NCBI GenBank assembly: GCA_034401795.1
Contig: CM067369.1
Coordinates: forward strand, 137,156,496 to 137,220,495
Direction: 5' to 3'
Length of the DNA stretch: 64,000 nt
DNA from: Chaetoderma sp. LZ-2023a
Lineage: Eukaryota; Mollusca; Caudofoveata; Chaetodermatida; Chaetodermatidae
Under the pieces are notes generated by a model that was not told the DNA's origin, searched no databases, and saw only the letters and a program-made list of their open reading frames with translations. Position 1 is the first letter of the stretch. Every line of letters begins with the position of its first letter. Below are positions 23,571 to 36,900 of this stretch, in pieces. Both the position numbers and the translations under genes were made by a program.

Positions 23571-24736
23571 CAAGAGCCCCAAGCGGCCTGTATCGCTCAC
23601 CTGGAATTATTGGTCAGTCGCAAAATTAACCATGTTTTTTATCCTTTTGTCTTATCAGCTTGTCCTTGCAGCCAAAGTGTGTGAAGTCTGGCCATTTAAA
23701 GTTTCCTATTGCTTTACTATGGGAGGTTTCGCCCATTTCTTTAATATGGGAGATTTTATCGGATGGCACCCATCTTGTATTTTGACTGATCGGCTTCGTT
23801 TGAACAAACTCAGGTCTATACGTACTAAGGATGCTTCCTGCCAAATATAATTGAAATCAGCTACGCAGTTGTCTAGAAGACATTTTAAACTTTCCCATTG
23901 CTTTACTATGGGAGATTTTCGCAGCCGGTGGCCATCTTGGATTTTGACCGATCGGCTTCGTTTGAACAAACTCAGGTCTCTACGCCCTAAGGATGTTTCC
24001 TGCCAAATCGGCCCTGTAGTTCTCGAACCATTTAAAAAAATTCCCATTGCTTTACTATGGGAGATTTCGGCTGTAAATAAATCCAAGATGGCTGCCAAAC
24101 CGTTTATCCGAGAGTTTCGAAAGTGGCAAATTTGACATCGCAGTACTGATAAAACTATATAGAACCAAATTTGGCTTCAAAATCCATCAAATAAAAAATT
24201 ACAATATGGCCGCCAGAGATGCTGAATTTTCATTGGCCGACGGCGGCCATGTTTTTTCACGTACCAACTTCCCTTGAACAAACTTGAATTGCCCTCAGTC
24301 CCTAATCATATCTGCCAAATTTCGGCCCGATCCCTTCTGCGGTTATGGAGAAGTTGTTTTCGTGAAAAGTAGGTCATCCAAGACGGCCACCAGGCAAATT
24401 GCCCAATCAACTTCTTTTGACCAAACTTGGTTCTAGCATTGCCCTAGATGATATGATATGAGTTCCGAATCTATCTGCCAAGCGGTTTCTGAGAAGATTT
24501 TTAAAGACATTTCTGAAAATCGGCTGATTTGGTCGGCGGCCATCTTGGATTTTGGCTGATCGGCTTCGTTTGAACAAACTTGGATACCTATGCCCTAAGG
24601 ATGCCTCCTGCCAAATATAATTGAAATCGGCCCAGTGGTTCTTCAGAAGAAATCGTTTAAATAATAAGTGACGGACGGACGGACGGACGGTCGGCATGGC
24701 ATAAGCTCACTTGGCCATTCTGCCCTGGTGAGCTAA
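23571..24736. mobile_element. Nested GCTCACCTGG-end repeat element inserted in LINE (copy 1)
   Basis: It begins 'caagagccccaagcggcctg' with tcgctcacctgg, and ends 'cttggccattctgccctggt' plus gagctaa, after a gacggacggacgg tract. The ends carry an inverted gctcacc/ggtgagc pair. The interior holds repeated modules (gccatcttggattttg, then gatcggcttcgtttgaacaa, then ctaaggatg, then cattgctttactatgggaga). The LINE reading stops at its left edge and resumes at its right edge, so it inserted into the LINE. No transposase is visible; it is probably non-autonomous. Confidence 0.75.
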
Positions 24737-24739
24737 TAA

Positions 24740-25755
24740 TGATATTTTAATAGAGAAACTTGCCAAATACAAATTCGATACATATTCAATCAAACGGATC
24801 TCATCATAGTTAAAGGAAAGGCTGCAGTATGTTTCAGTTGCTGGTAAGACCTCTAGCCATTTATCAATCAACTCTGGTGTTCCTCAGGGATCCGTATTAG
24901 GCCCTTTATTAATTATTTTGTATATTAATGACCTTCCACTCTGTATTGACAGCAATATTGATATGCATGCTGGTGATACCAAATTGCATAGAAAAAATCA
25001 ATCAACTACTGATATGAAATATGTGCATAAATGCTGTCTAAATAACAAAATGCTGCTTAATGTAGACAAAACTAAACTGATGGTACTTGGTAGTAAATAC
25101 AAACTTAAGACCTTAAATAAAGATATTATTATACCAACTATGGAAATATAGACTCTGGTAAATCTGACAAACTTTTATGACTGAATATTGATAATAGACT
25201 ATTATGGAAAGACCACATACGGAAAATTAAAAAAAAAATTAAAAAAGTTACAACTTACATGAAAGTAGAACATGAACCTATTTTTTTTATAAAGAATACA
25301 TTCTCCCACATATAGATTATTGTTCTCTCGTATACTATAAATCCGCACATACATTATTAAACAAGCTTGAAAAACTGCAGTGGCGAGCAGCATAAAGCAT
25401 ACTAGATGCCCCATTTAGATAACCAAGTGAAAAGCTATATAAACAACTGAATTGGACCACACTATCCGAGAGAATAAATTTCAAGACAAACATCATGACA
25501 TATAAAGCTCTAAATGATCTTGCTCCAAAATACATTAATAATTTGCTCACTTATGTGGAAGACACATTATCACTTAATCTGCTTTCAAAAACACACGGAC
25601 ACCTTCCGCTTCCAAAGTTCAAAACCGATTATGGAAAGAATAGTTACACATATACAGCTGCTCAACTTTGGAATTCACTACCTCAAAGCAGTACACAGTC
25701 TCCTACTCTCTCAGCATTCACATATAATTTCGCATTCAAAAAATTATTGATCACT
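24740..25755 (+). pseudogene. CR1/L2-like LINE RT, 3' segment (copy 1, dead)
   Basis: It reads EKLAKYKFDTYSIK, then SGVPQGSVLGPLL, LYINDLPLCI, MHAGDTKLH, LLNVDKTKLMVLGS, and after frameshifts MTYKALNDLAPKYINNLL and AAQLWNSLPQSS near the C-terminus. GVPQGSVLGP is the RT motif before the catalytic box. The catalytic F/YADD is changed to HAGD here, losing an aspartate. TYKALN-LAP-YI--LL and LWNSLP are the usual C-terminal blocks of CR1/L2 ORF2. Many stops and frameshifts; non-functional. Confidence 0.85.
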
Positions 25756-25827
25756 GTATTTATTACGTCGGTAAGAATTTGCCATATCTGAAAAGACAAA
25801 TCTTCGATAAGTAATTTAAACCTTTAA

Positions 25828-26050
25828 CCCTTGAATCTTTTCGAGAAAACTTTAATTTCCTCAAAGAAAATGTCCATTTGCAGACCAAGAGAAAACTATT
25901 TTTGAAATTTACGACTGAAATGACGGGCTCGGTTATCGAGCCAGTCATTCAAGTCATAAATGCTTTTAAATAGTCTTCTCTTGGTCTGCAAATGGACATT
26001 TCTCAAGACCACTACAGGAGCCGTTTTTGGCTGATATAAGTGTTAAGGGG
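25828..26050. mobile_element. piggyBac-type MITE with TTAA target (223 bp), copy 1
   Basis: TTAA (25824-25827) precedes CCCTTGAA and TTAA (26051-26054) follows AGGGG, matching the piggyBac rule of CCC/GGG ends at TTAA. Long subterminal inverted repeats (gaaaatgtccatttgcagac near 25868; its complement near 25983-26005) flank a central palindrome (ggctcggttatcgagcc). No coding capacity. Confidence 0.75.
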
Positions 26051-26280
26051 TTAATATCTTTTTTATTGTGATGGGCTTTGAAGTAATGATGTTACTTATT
26101 TTGTTAGGTGGCAAGACATCAACTGAATTATGACATATATGATTGATCGACAGGTCTGCAGTGAGCTAATAAATATTAGTCACACTGATTATTTTGAAAA
26201 CATGTCAACTGAAAGTTGCTTCTATAACAATCGGCATGTGGTAAAGTATTCAGCACACTATATCATGAAACAGCAAACAA

Positions 26281-26460
26281 ACAAAATGTAATAACAATTA
26301 AGCAAACAATATCAATGAAACGGGCCACAAACAATATCTATGAAACCATATATATATATAAACCATATTCATCAATCCCGACATGTCAAAACATATCGAT
26401 CAAACCATCCACGACCAACCTCTCCGAAACCATCCACAAACTATATATAGTACATATTTA
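26281..26460 (+). repeat. Degenerate copies of the 25-bp minisatellite motif (seed), copy 1
   Basis: Several imperfect units are visible (aatatcaatgaaacgggcca, then caaacaatatctatgaaacc, then gaaaccatccacaaactata). They resemble the 25-bp monomer of the 39.18-51.42-kb array, in the same orientation. Confidence 0.7.
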
Positions 26461-26519
26461 CAGTCAAATTTGTCTATAGGAGACACCAGCTTTTACCGGC
26501 CACATGATAGTGGTTCTTT

Positions 26520-26835
26520 ACACGAGGCCCAAGGGGCGTGTATCGCTGACCTGGAATTATCGGCCACTGGCAAAACCTGACAATAGAATTAATTTGAACA
26601 AGATGGCTGCTGGAATTATTGCCTTAGGATTGGTCAATGGTGGCCATGTTTTTTTCACATACAAACACCCCTTGAACAAACTTGAATGATCCCTATTAGT
26701 ACCTTTAGAATCATATTTGCCGAATTTCGGACAAAAATAGGAGTCTACAGCCATCTTGGATTTTGAGTGATCCGCTCCCTCATAGCAAACTTACATCACT
26801 ATGCACTAAGGATGCTTCCTTCCACAGCCCTTTCT
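26520..26835. mobile_element. Partial GCTCACCTGG-family repeat (copy 1)
   Basis: It starts 'cgaggcccaaggggcgtgta' with tcgctgacctgg and shares 'gccatgtttttttcacatac' and 'gccatcttggattttgag' modules with the nested element at 23571. The right terminus is missing. Confidence 0.6.
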
Positions 26836-27166
26836 TGTGAAACTGACCTGGATTAATGACCAGCTGTCTTTAACGCCTTCAGTGATATAAACCTGATGTA
26901 ACAACATACATGTATGATGTATGCAAAAATAATGTGCCAAAAAGCCATTACTGCTAAAGAAATCCATGGTTTCCAGTCAAACGATTCGCAAAATATTCAA
27001 CAACTGTCTGGTATGGTTACTTTGAAATTGAGACTTAAAAGGATTTGTTGGTCAAAGGGTTAATGATCACATTTTGGTAGTCACAAAGGTATCTATTATA
27101 GACAGACCTGATTGTATTATGTACAAAAATCCATGCCATTATTCGGGACTTACAGGATGAATATAA

Positions 27167-27761
27167 CAAGAGGCCCAAGGGCCTGTGACGCTCACCTGGA
27201 TCATTAGCCTTTGAACCATTTCAATTTTAAACTAGAGCCTATGACAATTTCCTGCAAATTTTAAAGAAAATCTAAGATTTTCATCCAAAAAGGTGACTGA
27301 TCAAAATTCTGAATGGAAGATCTAGAGAAAATGAGAATACGATCCTTTCATCCTAAATTGGTTAAAATAAGTGAAAATAGTAAGGAGAAGCAATTTGACA
27401 ATTTCCGGCAAATTTTTTCACGAATCAAAATTCTGAATGGAGTTTCTAGAGCCTATGAGAATAGAATCCTTTCAGCCAAACTTGGTGAGAATCGGTCAAG
27501 ATAGTAAGGAGAAGAAGCAATTTGACAATTTCCGGCAAATTTTAAAGAAAATCTGAGATTTTCACCCAAAAAATTGACGAACCAAAATTCTGAATAGAAG
27601 TTCTGGAGCCTACTCCCATAGAGTCCTTTCAGCCAAATTTGGTTGAAATCAGTCTAGCGGTTAATGAGTAGCGTTTTAAATCAAAAGTTGACGGATGACG
27701 GACGAACGACGGACAGTCGCCACGGCATAAGCTCACTCGGCCGTTCGGGCAAGGTGAGCTA
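27167..27761. mobile_element. GCTCACCTGG-family repeat, about 595 bp (copy 1)
   Basis: It begins 'acaagaggcccaagggcctg' with tgacgctcacctgg and ends after a gacggacgaacgacgg tract with 'cggccgttcgggcaaggtga' and gct. The interior carries three partly tandem modules (gacaatttccggcaaatttt, then aaaattctgaatgga, then gaatcctttcagcc). Relative to copy 2 a stretch of about 35 bp is missing at about 27420. Confidence 0.7.
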
Positions 27762-27805
27762 AAAATATGAAAAACCACCCCTTTCCCCCTAACTGCATTG
27801 TTAAA

Positions 27806-30800
27806 AAAACATATACTGCCAGAGCCGTGCTGGAGTCAGAGTACAATAGGCGTAAAAGCCTAGGATTGATTGTGACAGATGCATCCACAGATAGTCCCAT
27901 ATGAATCATCAGTGTGTCAGTATATCAGACATGTGAAAGCTGGTCGGCTAATCCTTGACTTTCAGTCTTGGTGCGGTGGTCCAGTGGAAAGATGGCTGGT
28001 TGCTGATGCTATGCGGAGTTGCAGAATGGCGGTTCGATCCCCCGACCGGGAGATGGTGATCAACAAATTAAACTAACGGGTGCATCACTGTCGGCTAAGT
28101 TAGCACATGGAAATTGAAGCCGCACGTTGCCAGTGCGTCAATAAAATAAAAATACATATACTGCCAGAGCCGTGCTGGAGTCAGAGTACAATAGGCGTAA
28201 AAGCCTAGGATTGATTGTGACAGATGCATCCACAGATAGTCCCATATGAATCGTCAGTGTGTCAGTATATCAGACATGTGAAAGCTGGTCGGCTAATCCT
28301 TGACTTTCAGTCTTGGTGCGGTGGTACAGTGGAAAGATGCCTGGTTGCTGATGCTATGCGGAGTTGCAGAATGGCGGTTCGATCCCCGACCGGGAGATGG
28401 TGATCAACAAATTAAACTAACGGGTGCATCACTGTCGGCTAAGTTAGCACATGGAAATTGAAGCCGCACGTTGCCAGTGCGTCAATAAAATAAAAATACA
28501 TATACTGCCAGAGCCGTACTGGAGTCAGAGTACAATAGGCGTAAAAGCCTAGGATTGATTGTGACAGATGCATCCACAGATAGTCCCATATGAATCGTCG
28601 GTGTGTCAGTATATCAGACATGTGAAAGCTGGTCGGCTAATCCTTGACTTTCAGTCTTGGTGCGGTGGTCCAGTGGAAAGATGCCTGGTTGCTGATGCTA
28701 TGCGGAGTTGCAGAATGGTGGTTCGATCCCCCGACCGGGAGATGGTGATCAACAAATTAAACTAACGGGTGCATCACTGTCGGCTATGTTAGCACATGGA
28801 AATTGAAGCCGCATGTTGCCAGTGCGTCAATAAAATAAAAATACATATACTGCCAGAGCCGTGCTGGAGTCAGTGTACAATAGGCGTAAAAGCCTAGGAT
28901 TGATTGTGACAGATGCATCCACAGATAGTCCCATATGAATCGTCAGTGTGTCAGTATATCAGACATGTGAAAGCTGGTCGGCTAATCCTTGAATTTCAGT
29001 CTTGGTGCGGTGGTCCAGTGGAAAGATGCCTGGTTGCTGATGCTATGCGGAGTTGCAGAATGGCGGTTCGATCCCCCGACCGGGAGATGGTGATCAACAA
29101 ATTAAACTAACGGGTGCATCACTGTCGGCTAAGTTAGCACATGGAAATTGAAGCCGCACGTTGCCAGTGCGTCAATAAAATAAAAATACATATACTGCCA
29201 GAGCCGTGCTGGAGTCAGAGTACAATAGGCGTAAAAGCCTAGGATTGATTGTGACAGATGCATCCACAGATAGTCCCATATGAATCGTCAGTGTGTCAGT
29301 ATATCAGACATGTGAAAGCTGGTCGGCTAATCCTTCACTTTCAGTCTTGGTGCGGTGGTCCAGTGGAAAGAGGCCTGGTTGCTGATGCTATGCGGAGTTG
29401 CAGAATGGCGGTTCGATCCCGTCGACCGGGAGATGGTGATCAACAAATTAAACTAACGGGTGCATCACTGTCGGCTAAGTTAGCACATGGAAATTGAAGC
29501 CGCCGTTGCCAGTGCGTCAATAAAATAAAAATACATATACTGCCAGAGCCGTGCTGGAGTCAGAGTACAATAGGCGTAAAAGCCTAGGATTGATTGTGAC
29601 AGATGCATCCACAGATAGTCCCATATGAATCGTCAGTGTGTCAGTATATCAGACATGTGAAAGCTGGTCGGCTAATCCTTGAATATCAGTCTTGGTGCGG
29701 TGGTCCAGTGGAAAGATGCCTGGTTGCTGATGCTATGCGGAGTTGCAGAATGGCGGTTCGATCCCCCGACCGGGAGATGGTGATCAACAAATTAAACTAA
29801 CGGGTGCATCACTGTCGGCTAAGTTAGCACATGGAAATTGAAGCCGCACGTTGCCAGTGCGTCAATAAAATAAAAATACATATACTGCCAGAGCCATGCT
29901 GGAGTCAGAGTACAATAGGCGTAAAAGCCTAGGATTGATTGTGACAGATGCATCCACAGATAGTCCCATATGAATCGTCAGTGTGTCAGTATATCAGACA
30001 TGTGAAAGCTGGTCGGCTAATCCTTCACTTTCAGTCTTGGTGCGGTGGTCCAGTGGAAAGATGCCTGGTTGCTGATGCTATGCGGAGTTGCAGAATGGCG
30101 GTTCGATCCCCCGACCGGGAGATGGTGATCAACAAATTAAACTAACGGGTGCATCACTGTCGGCTAAGTTAGCACACGGAAATTGAAGCCGCACGTTGCC
30201 AGTGCGTCAATAAAATAAAAATACATATACTGCCAGAGCCGTGCTGGAGTCAGAGTACAATAGGCGTAAAAGCCTAGGATTGATTGTGACAGATGCATCC
30301 ACAGATAGTCCCATATGAATCGTCAGTGTGTCAGTATATTAGACATGTGAAAGCTGGTCGGCTAATCCTTGACTTTCAGTCTTGGTGCGGTGGTCCAGTT
30401 GAAAGATACCTGGTTGCTGATGCTATGCGGAGTTGCAGAATGGCGGTTCGATCCCCCGACTGGGTGATGGTGATCAACAAATTAAACTAACGGGTGCATC
30501 ACTGTCGGCTAAGTTAGCACATGGAAATTGAAGCCGCACGTTGCCAGTGCGTCAATAAAATAAAAATACATATACTGCCAGAGCCGTGCTGGAGTCAGAG
30601 TACAATAGGCGTAAAAGCCAAGGATTGATTGTGACAGATGCATCCACAGATAGTCCCATATGAATCGTCAGTGTGTCAGTATATCAGACATGTGAAAGCT
30701 GGTCGATTAATCCTTGACTTTCAGTCTTGGTGCGGTGGTCCAGTGGAAAGATGCCTGGTTGCTGATGCTATGCGGAGTTGCAGAATGGCGGTTCGATCCC

Positions 30801-30912
30801 CCGACCGGGAGATGGTGATCAACAAATTAAACTAACGGGTGCATCACTGTCGGCTAAGTTAGCACATGGAAATTGAAGCCGCACGTTGCCAGTGCGTCAA
30901 TAAAATAAAAAT
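27806..30912 (+). repeat. Tandem array 2 of 345-bp SINE-headed units (9 copies)
   Basis: Unit heads lie near 27967, 28311, 28657, 29001, 29346, 29691, 30036, 30381 and 30726, about 345 bp apart. A box (TGGTCCAGTGG) and B box (GGTTCGATCCC) are retained in nearly all; exceptions are TGGTACAGTGG in unit 2, a one-base B-box deletion in unit 2, and CAGTTGAAAG in unit 8. Units here read 'ggctaatccttgactttcag' where array 1 reads 'ggccaatccttgactttata', so the two arrays homogenised separately. It starts at the duplication junction and ends in (CATA)n and (TA)n as in array 1. Confidence 0.95.
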
Positions 30913-30926
30913 ACATACATACATAC

Positions 30927-30930
<4 letters not shown>

Positions 30931-30957
<27 letters not shown>

Positions 30958-30965
30958 AGATTATG

Positions 30966-31050
<85 letters not shown>
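30931..31050. repeat. (TA)n microsatellite, copy 2 left
   Basis: About 120 bp, against about 190 bp in copy 1. Confidence 0.97.
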
Positions 31051-31054
<4 letters not shown>

Positions 31055-31099
31055 TAAAGAGATTCTCAATATTTGAGATTATTTAAGATTTTAAAGATT

Positions 31100-31844
<745 letters not shown>

Positions 31845-31968
31845 GAGGAAAATCCTAACTTGTGAGGATTTTCTTCTTGTGGGGTCTGAATGTCTGCAAC
31901 GCACACTTCTGAAACTATCTACTGAGGTACTATGTTGCTACCTCGTAAGAATGAATCTGTGTACCTCA

Positions 31969-32660
31969 CTAGTAATGCAACAATTCGTCAGTACACCTCA
32001 CTAGGCATGTACACTTGGACAGTACACCTGTATACCTCACTCGTAATGTACAATTGGATAGTACACCTGTATACGTAACAAGTAATGTACAATTGGATAG
32101 TACACCTGTATACCTCACAAGTAATGTACAATTGGATAGTACACCTGTATACCTCACAAGTAATGTACACTTGGATAGTACACCTGTATACAGCACTAGT
32201 AATGCACACTTGGACAGTACACTTGTATAGCACCCTAGTAATGCACAATTGGATAGTACACCTGTATACCTCCCAAGTAATGTACAATTGGATAGTACAA
32301 CTATATACCTCACAAGTAATGTACAATTGGATAGTACACCTGTATACCTCACAAGTAATGTACAATTGGATAGTACACCTGTATACCTAACAAGTATTGT
32401 ACAATTGGATAGTACACCTATATGCCTCACAAGTAATGTACAATTGGATAGTACACCTGTATATCTCACTAGTACTGTACAATTGGATACTACACCTGCA
32501 TACCTAACAATTAATGTACAATTGGATAGTACACCTGTATACCTCACAAGTAATGTACAATTGGATAGTACACCTGTATACCTCACAAGTAATGTACAAT
32601 TGGATAGTACACCTGTATACCTCATGAGTAATATACAATTGGATAGTACACCTATATACC
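31969..32660. repeat. 39-bp minisatellite, copy 2 (about 18 units)
   Basis: Same unit as 21309-21768. The offset between duplication copies grows by about 233 bp across it, matching six extra units (6 x 39 = 234). Frames of up to 218 codons on either strand come from the stop-free 39-bp period. Confidence 0.95.
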
Positions 32661-33185
32661 TCCGACAAAATGAAACTGAGCATCACGTGAGCACAAAGTC
32701 ATAGCTCATTTGCTTTGCAGTGATGATATGGACGGGTTAATAGCTATGCACTATTTTAAGCATAGGCTTGAATGACGCATTAAATAAGACACAACTAGTT
32801 GAGATTTCTGAAATGCTTACTAACATGTACTAGGTGTATGAACAAGCGCATATGCACTATGACTGCGATCAGTACGGTTTTGACAGAAATGCAAAATTTT
32901 TGATCGACAGGCGACCATCTGACAAAATGAAACTGAGTATCACGTGATCACAAAGTCATAGCTTCCGCATTTCAGACAAAATTTTGCCATCCGATTAATA
33001 ATTGTCATATAAATGCAGCCACTAACAGAACAAGCGTCATGTGATCGCTAAGGCAAGTATGTGATATAATAATGTATTACTAGTGAGGAGTTAAGCCAGT
33101 GTTCCTTGTAGTGAAACTTCTCGACCCTATCACTGGTTGCTGACCACTTCAGTTCCCTAAAGGCAGACTGGCATTGCAGTCTGCA

Positions 33186-33429
33186 CCAATCCACATTAGA
33201 TAACATGATGATGATCAATATTGAGGGACCTCTTCTTGGTAACTGATGCTAGAAAGGCTGTAGGAACTTTTCCCCCAACAACTAGGAGACCCTCCAGTAA
33301 GAAATAAGTTTTCCTGATGATGTTGATGAGGATCCTTAATTTTATTAATTTATGATTAAGCATCCTCATCAACATCATTCAAAATTGAACATTTGTGCTT
33401 AGCTATGGTCACGGTCTAATGTGGATTGG
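33186..33429. mobile_element. MITE-like inverted-repeat element, copy 2
   Basis: Same 15-bp termini and 244-bp length as 22292-22535, inherited through the segmental duplication. Confidence 0.65.
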
Positions 33430-34084
33430 CCCAGACTTCTATGGTCAATTTCTAGAACCTAAGGACTTAGGCTTTGCTTATTTTTAGTTGTGTGTAGCAG
33501 CTCTATAAACCGTTGTGTCCCTTAGTCAGTCACAAAAGCTTATTCAGGGTGACTACAACTAGAGTTTGGATCGGACCATCACCAAACTTGGACAGGATGT
33601 TGGCCTTGGAGTCCCGAAGAAGTTGGGTCTTTGGGGGTCAATGGTCAAATGTAAAGGTGACTCTTCAGGGGTCGAAAGTACCAATTTTCAGTTACAAAAG
33701 CTTATTCCAGCCAATTACACAGAGTTTTCATCGGATCATTACCAGACTTGGATAGAATGTTGGCCTTGAGGTCCTGAAGAAGTTTGGTGATTTGGGTGTC
33801 AAAGGTACCAGTTTCTGTTTTGTTACCCTTGCCCATACAAGGTCAATGGACATGCTAGGAGGTACCCAATGATACCCATTACGGTCAAGGTTACCCATCT
33901 AGGGTCAAGGCCCTTCGACTTGCAGCTACCGAGATCCGATCGAGCTTGTTATTGAATCACTTTCTGTAATCTCACAGACTGTGTTAATTAATGATCACAT
34001 AATCAGTTAATTGCTATTTAAAACAAAGCAGTGTTTACTCAGTCAGTTATAACTTTTTATTAGTTGTAAAGTTGATATTGCAAG

Positions 34085-34467
34085 TACATGTATCATTACT
34101 AAAATTATAGATTGTGGAATCTTCCCAGTAATATGAAAACATGCTAAAGTAATACCCTTACACAAATCTGATGCCAACTATCATCCAATTTCTATTCTAC
34201 CAGCGTTATCTAAAATTATTGAATGGCATTTACATAATCACATTTATACACTTTTATGATTTACTGAATGAAGCAGTCAGGTCTTTATACATTTTTATGA
34301 TTTACTGAATGAAGTACAGTCAGGTTTTAGATGTAAACACTCATGTGAAACTGCCTTACTTAACTTATTGAAAAATGGCATTTCTCAATTAACGATGGTG
34401 ATTGAATTGGAGCCATCATGATTGATTTGAAAAAAGCTTTTGACCTCTTGAACAAGATGACCTCTTG
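34085..34467 (+). pseudogene. CR1/L2-like LINE RT, 5' segment (copy 2, broken)
   Basis: Counterpart of 23185-23570 with QSGFRCKHSCETALL and the MIDLKKAFDLL block. Copy 2 keeps the more family-like AFDLL, where copy 1 has ALDLL. Interrupted by the nested element at 34468. Confidence 0.8.
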
Positions 34468-35799
34468 AACAAGAGCCCCAAGCGGCCTGTATCGCTCACC
34501 TGGAATTATTGGTTAGTCGCAAAATTAACCATGTTTTTTATCCTTTTGTCTTATCAGCTTGTCCTTGCAGCCAAAGTGTGTGAAGTCTGGCCATTTAAAG
34601 TTTCCTATTGCTTTACTATGGGAGGTTTCGCCCATTTCTTTAATATGGGAGATTTTATCGGATGGCACCCATCTTGTATTTTGACTGATCGGCTTCGTTT
34701 GAACAAACTCAGGTCTATACGTACTAAGGATGCTTCCTGCCAAATTTAATTGAAATCAGCCACGCAGTTGTCTAGAAGACATTTTAAACTTTCCCATTGC
34801 TTTACTATGGTGGATTTTGGCGGCCGGCGGCCATTTTGGATTATGGCCGATCAGCTCCGTTTGAACAAATTCAGGTCTCTACTCCCTAAGGATGTTTCAA
34901 GCCAAACATAATTAAAATCAGCACAGTAGTTGTCGATAAGACATTAAGAATTTTACCCATTGCTTTACTATGGGAGATTTTCGCAGCCGGTGGCCATCTT
35001 GGATTTTGACCGATCGGCTTCGTTTGAACAAACTCAGGTCTCTACGCCCTAAGGATGTTTCCTGCCAAATCGGCCCTGTAGTTCTCGAGACATTTAAAAA
35101 AAAATCCCATTGCTTTACTATGGGAGATTTCGGCTGTAAATAAATCCAAGATGGCTGCCAAACCGTTTATCCGAGAGTTTCGAAAGTGGCAAATTTGACA
35201 TCGCAGTACTGATAAAACTATATAGAACCAAATTTGGCTTCAAAATCCATCAAATAAAAAATTACAATATGGCCGCCAGAGATGCTGAATTTTCATTGGC
35301 CGACGGCGGCCATGTTTTTTCACGTACCAACTTCCCTTGAACAAACTTGAATGGCCCTCAGTCCTTAATCATATCTGCCAAATTTCGGCCCGATCCCTTC
35401 AGCGGTTATGACGAAGTTGTTTTCGTGAAAAGTAGGTCATCCAAGACGGCCACCAGGCAAATTGCCCAATCAACTTCTTTTGACCAAACTTGGTTCTAGC
35501 ATTGCCCTAGATGATATGATATGAGTTCCGAATCAATCTGCCAAGCGGTTTCTGAGAAGATTTTTAAAGACATTTCTGAAAATCGGCTGATTTGGTCGGC
35601 GGCCATCTTGGATTTTGGCTGATCGGCTTCGTTTGAACAAACTTGGATACCTATGCCCTAAGGATGCCTCCTGCCAAATATAATTGAAATCGGCCCAGTG
35701 GTTCTTCAGAAGAAATCGTTTAAAGAATAAGTGACGGACGGACGGACGGACGGTCGGCATGGCATAAGCTCACTTGGCCATTCTGCCCTGGTGAGCTAA
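34468..35799. mobile_element. Nested GCTCACCTGG-end repeat element in LINE (copy 2)
   Basis: Counterpart of 23571-24736, longer by about 170 bp. It has one additional module (gccattttggattatggccg, then gatcagctccgtttgaac, at about 34800-34970) between two cattgctttactatgg blocks. Copy 1 most simply lost it by recombination between those blocks. Confidence 0.75.
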
Positions 35800-36815
35800 T
35801 AATGATATTTTAATAGAGAAACTTGCCAAATACAAATTCGATACATATTCAATCAAACGGATCTCATCATAGTTAAAGGAAAGGCTGCAGTATGTTTCAG
35901 TTGCTGGTAAGACCTCTAGCCATTTATCAATCAACTCTGGTGTTCCTCAGGGATCCGTATTAGGCACTTTATTAATTATTTTGTATATTAATGTCCTTCC
36001 ACTCTGTATTGACAGCAATATTGATATGCATGCTGGTGATACCAAATTGCATAGAAAAAATCAATCAACTACTGATATGAAATCTGTGCATAAATGCTGT
36101 CTAAATAACAAAATGCTGCTTAATGTAGACAAACTGATGGTACTTGGTAGTAAATACAAACTTACGACCTTAAATAAAGATATTATTATACCAACTATGG
36201 AAATATAGACTCTGGTAAATCTGACAAACTTTTATGACTGAATATTGATAATAGACTATCATGGAAAGACCACATACGGAAAATTAAAAAAAAAATTAAA
36301 AAAGTTACAACTTACATGAAAGTAGAACATGAACCTATTTTTTTTATAAAGAATACATTCTCCCACATATAGATTATTGTTCTCTCGTACACTATAAATC
36401 CGCACATACATTATTAAACAAGCTTGAAAAACTGCAGTGGCGAGCAGCATGAAGCATACTAGATGCCCCATTTAGATAACCAAGTGAAAAGCTATATAAA
36501 CAACTGAATTGGACCACACTATCCGAGAGAATAAATTTCAAGACAAACATCATGACATATAAAGCTCTAAATGATCTTGCTCCAAAATACATTAATAATT
36601 TGCTCACTTATGTGGAAGACACATTTTCACTTAATCTGCTTTCAAAAACACACGGACACCTTCCGCTTCCAAAGTTCAAAACCGATTATGAAAGAATAGT
36701 TACACATATACAGCTGCTCAACTTTGGAATTCACTACCTCAAAGCAGTACACAGTCTCCTACTCTCTCAGCATTCACATATAATTTGCATAATCATATAA
36801 ATTCGCATTCAAAAA
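35800..36815 (+). pseudogene. CR1/L2-like LINE RT, 3' segment (copy 2, dead)
   Basis: Counterpart of 24740-25755: GVPQGSVLG, HAGDTKLH, then YKALNDLAPKYINNLL. The HAGD change is shared, so the active site was lost before the duplication. An extra duplicated 'catataatttgcataatcat' segment near the end and a one-base loss at about 36690 set it apart from copy 1. Confidence 0.85.
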
Positions 36816-36900
36816 ATTATTGATCACTGTATTTATTACGTCGGTAAGAATTTGCCATATCTGAAAAGACAAATCTTCGATAAGTAATTTAAACCTTTAA

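Noticed and set aside
23626..24098. Minus-strand ORFs in the GCTCACCTGG-family elements (LFKRSRSVKIQDG repeats)
   Set aside because: They repeat with the internal modules of a non-coding element, differ between members and show no known domain.
27879..30835. 65-codon ORF (MHPQIVPYESS...) repeated in each 345-bp unit as a gene family
   Set aside because: It spans the linker and Pol III head of the SINE unit, repeats only because the unit repeats, and is broken in some units by single-base indels.
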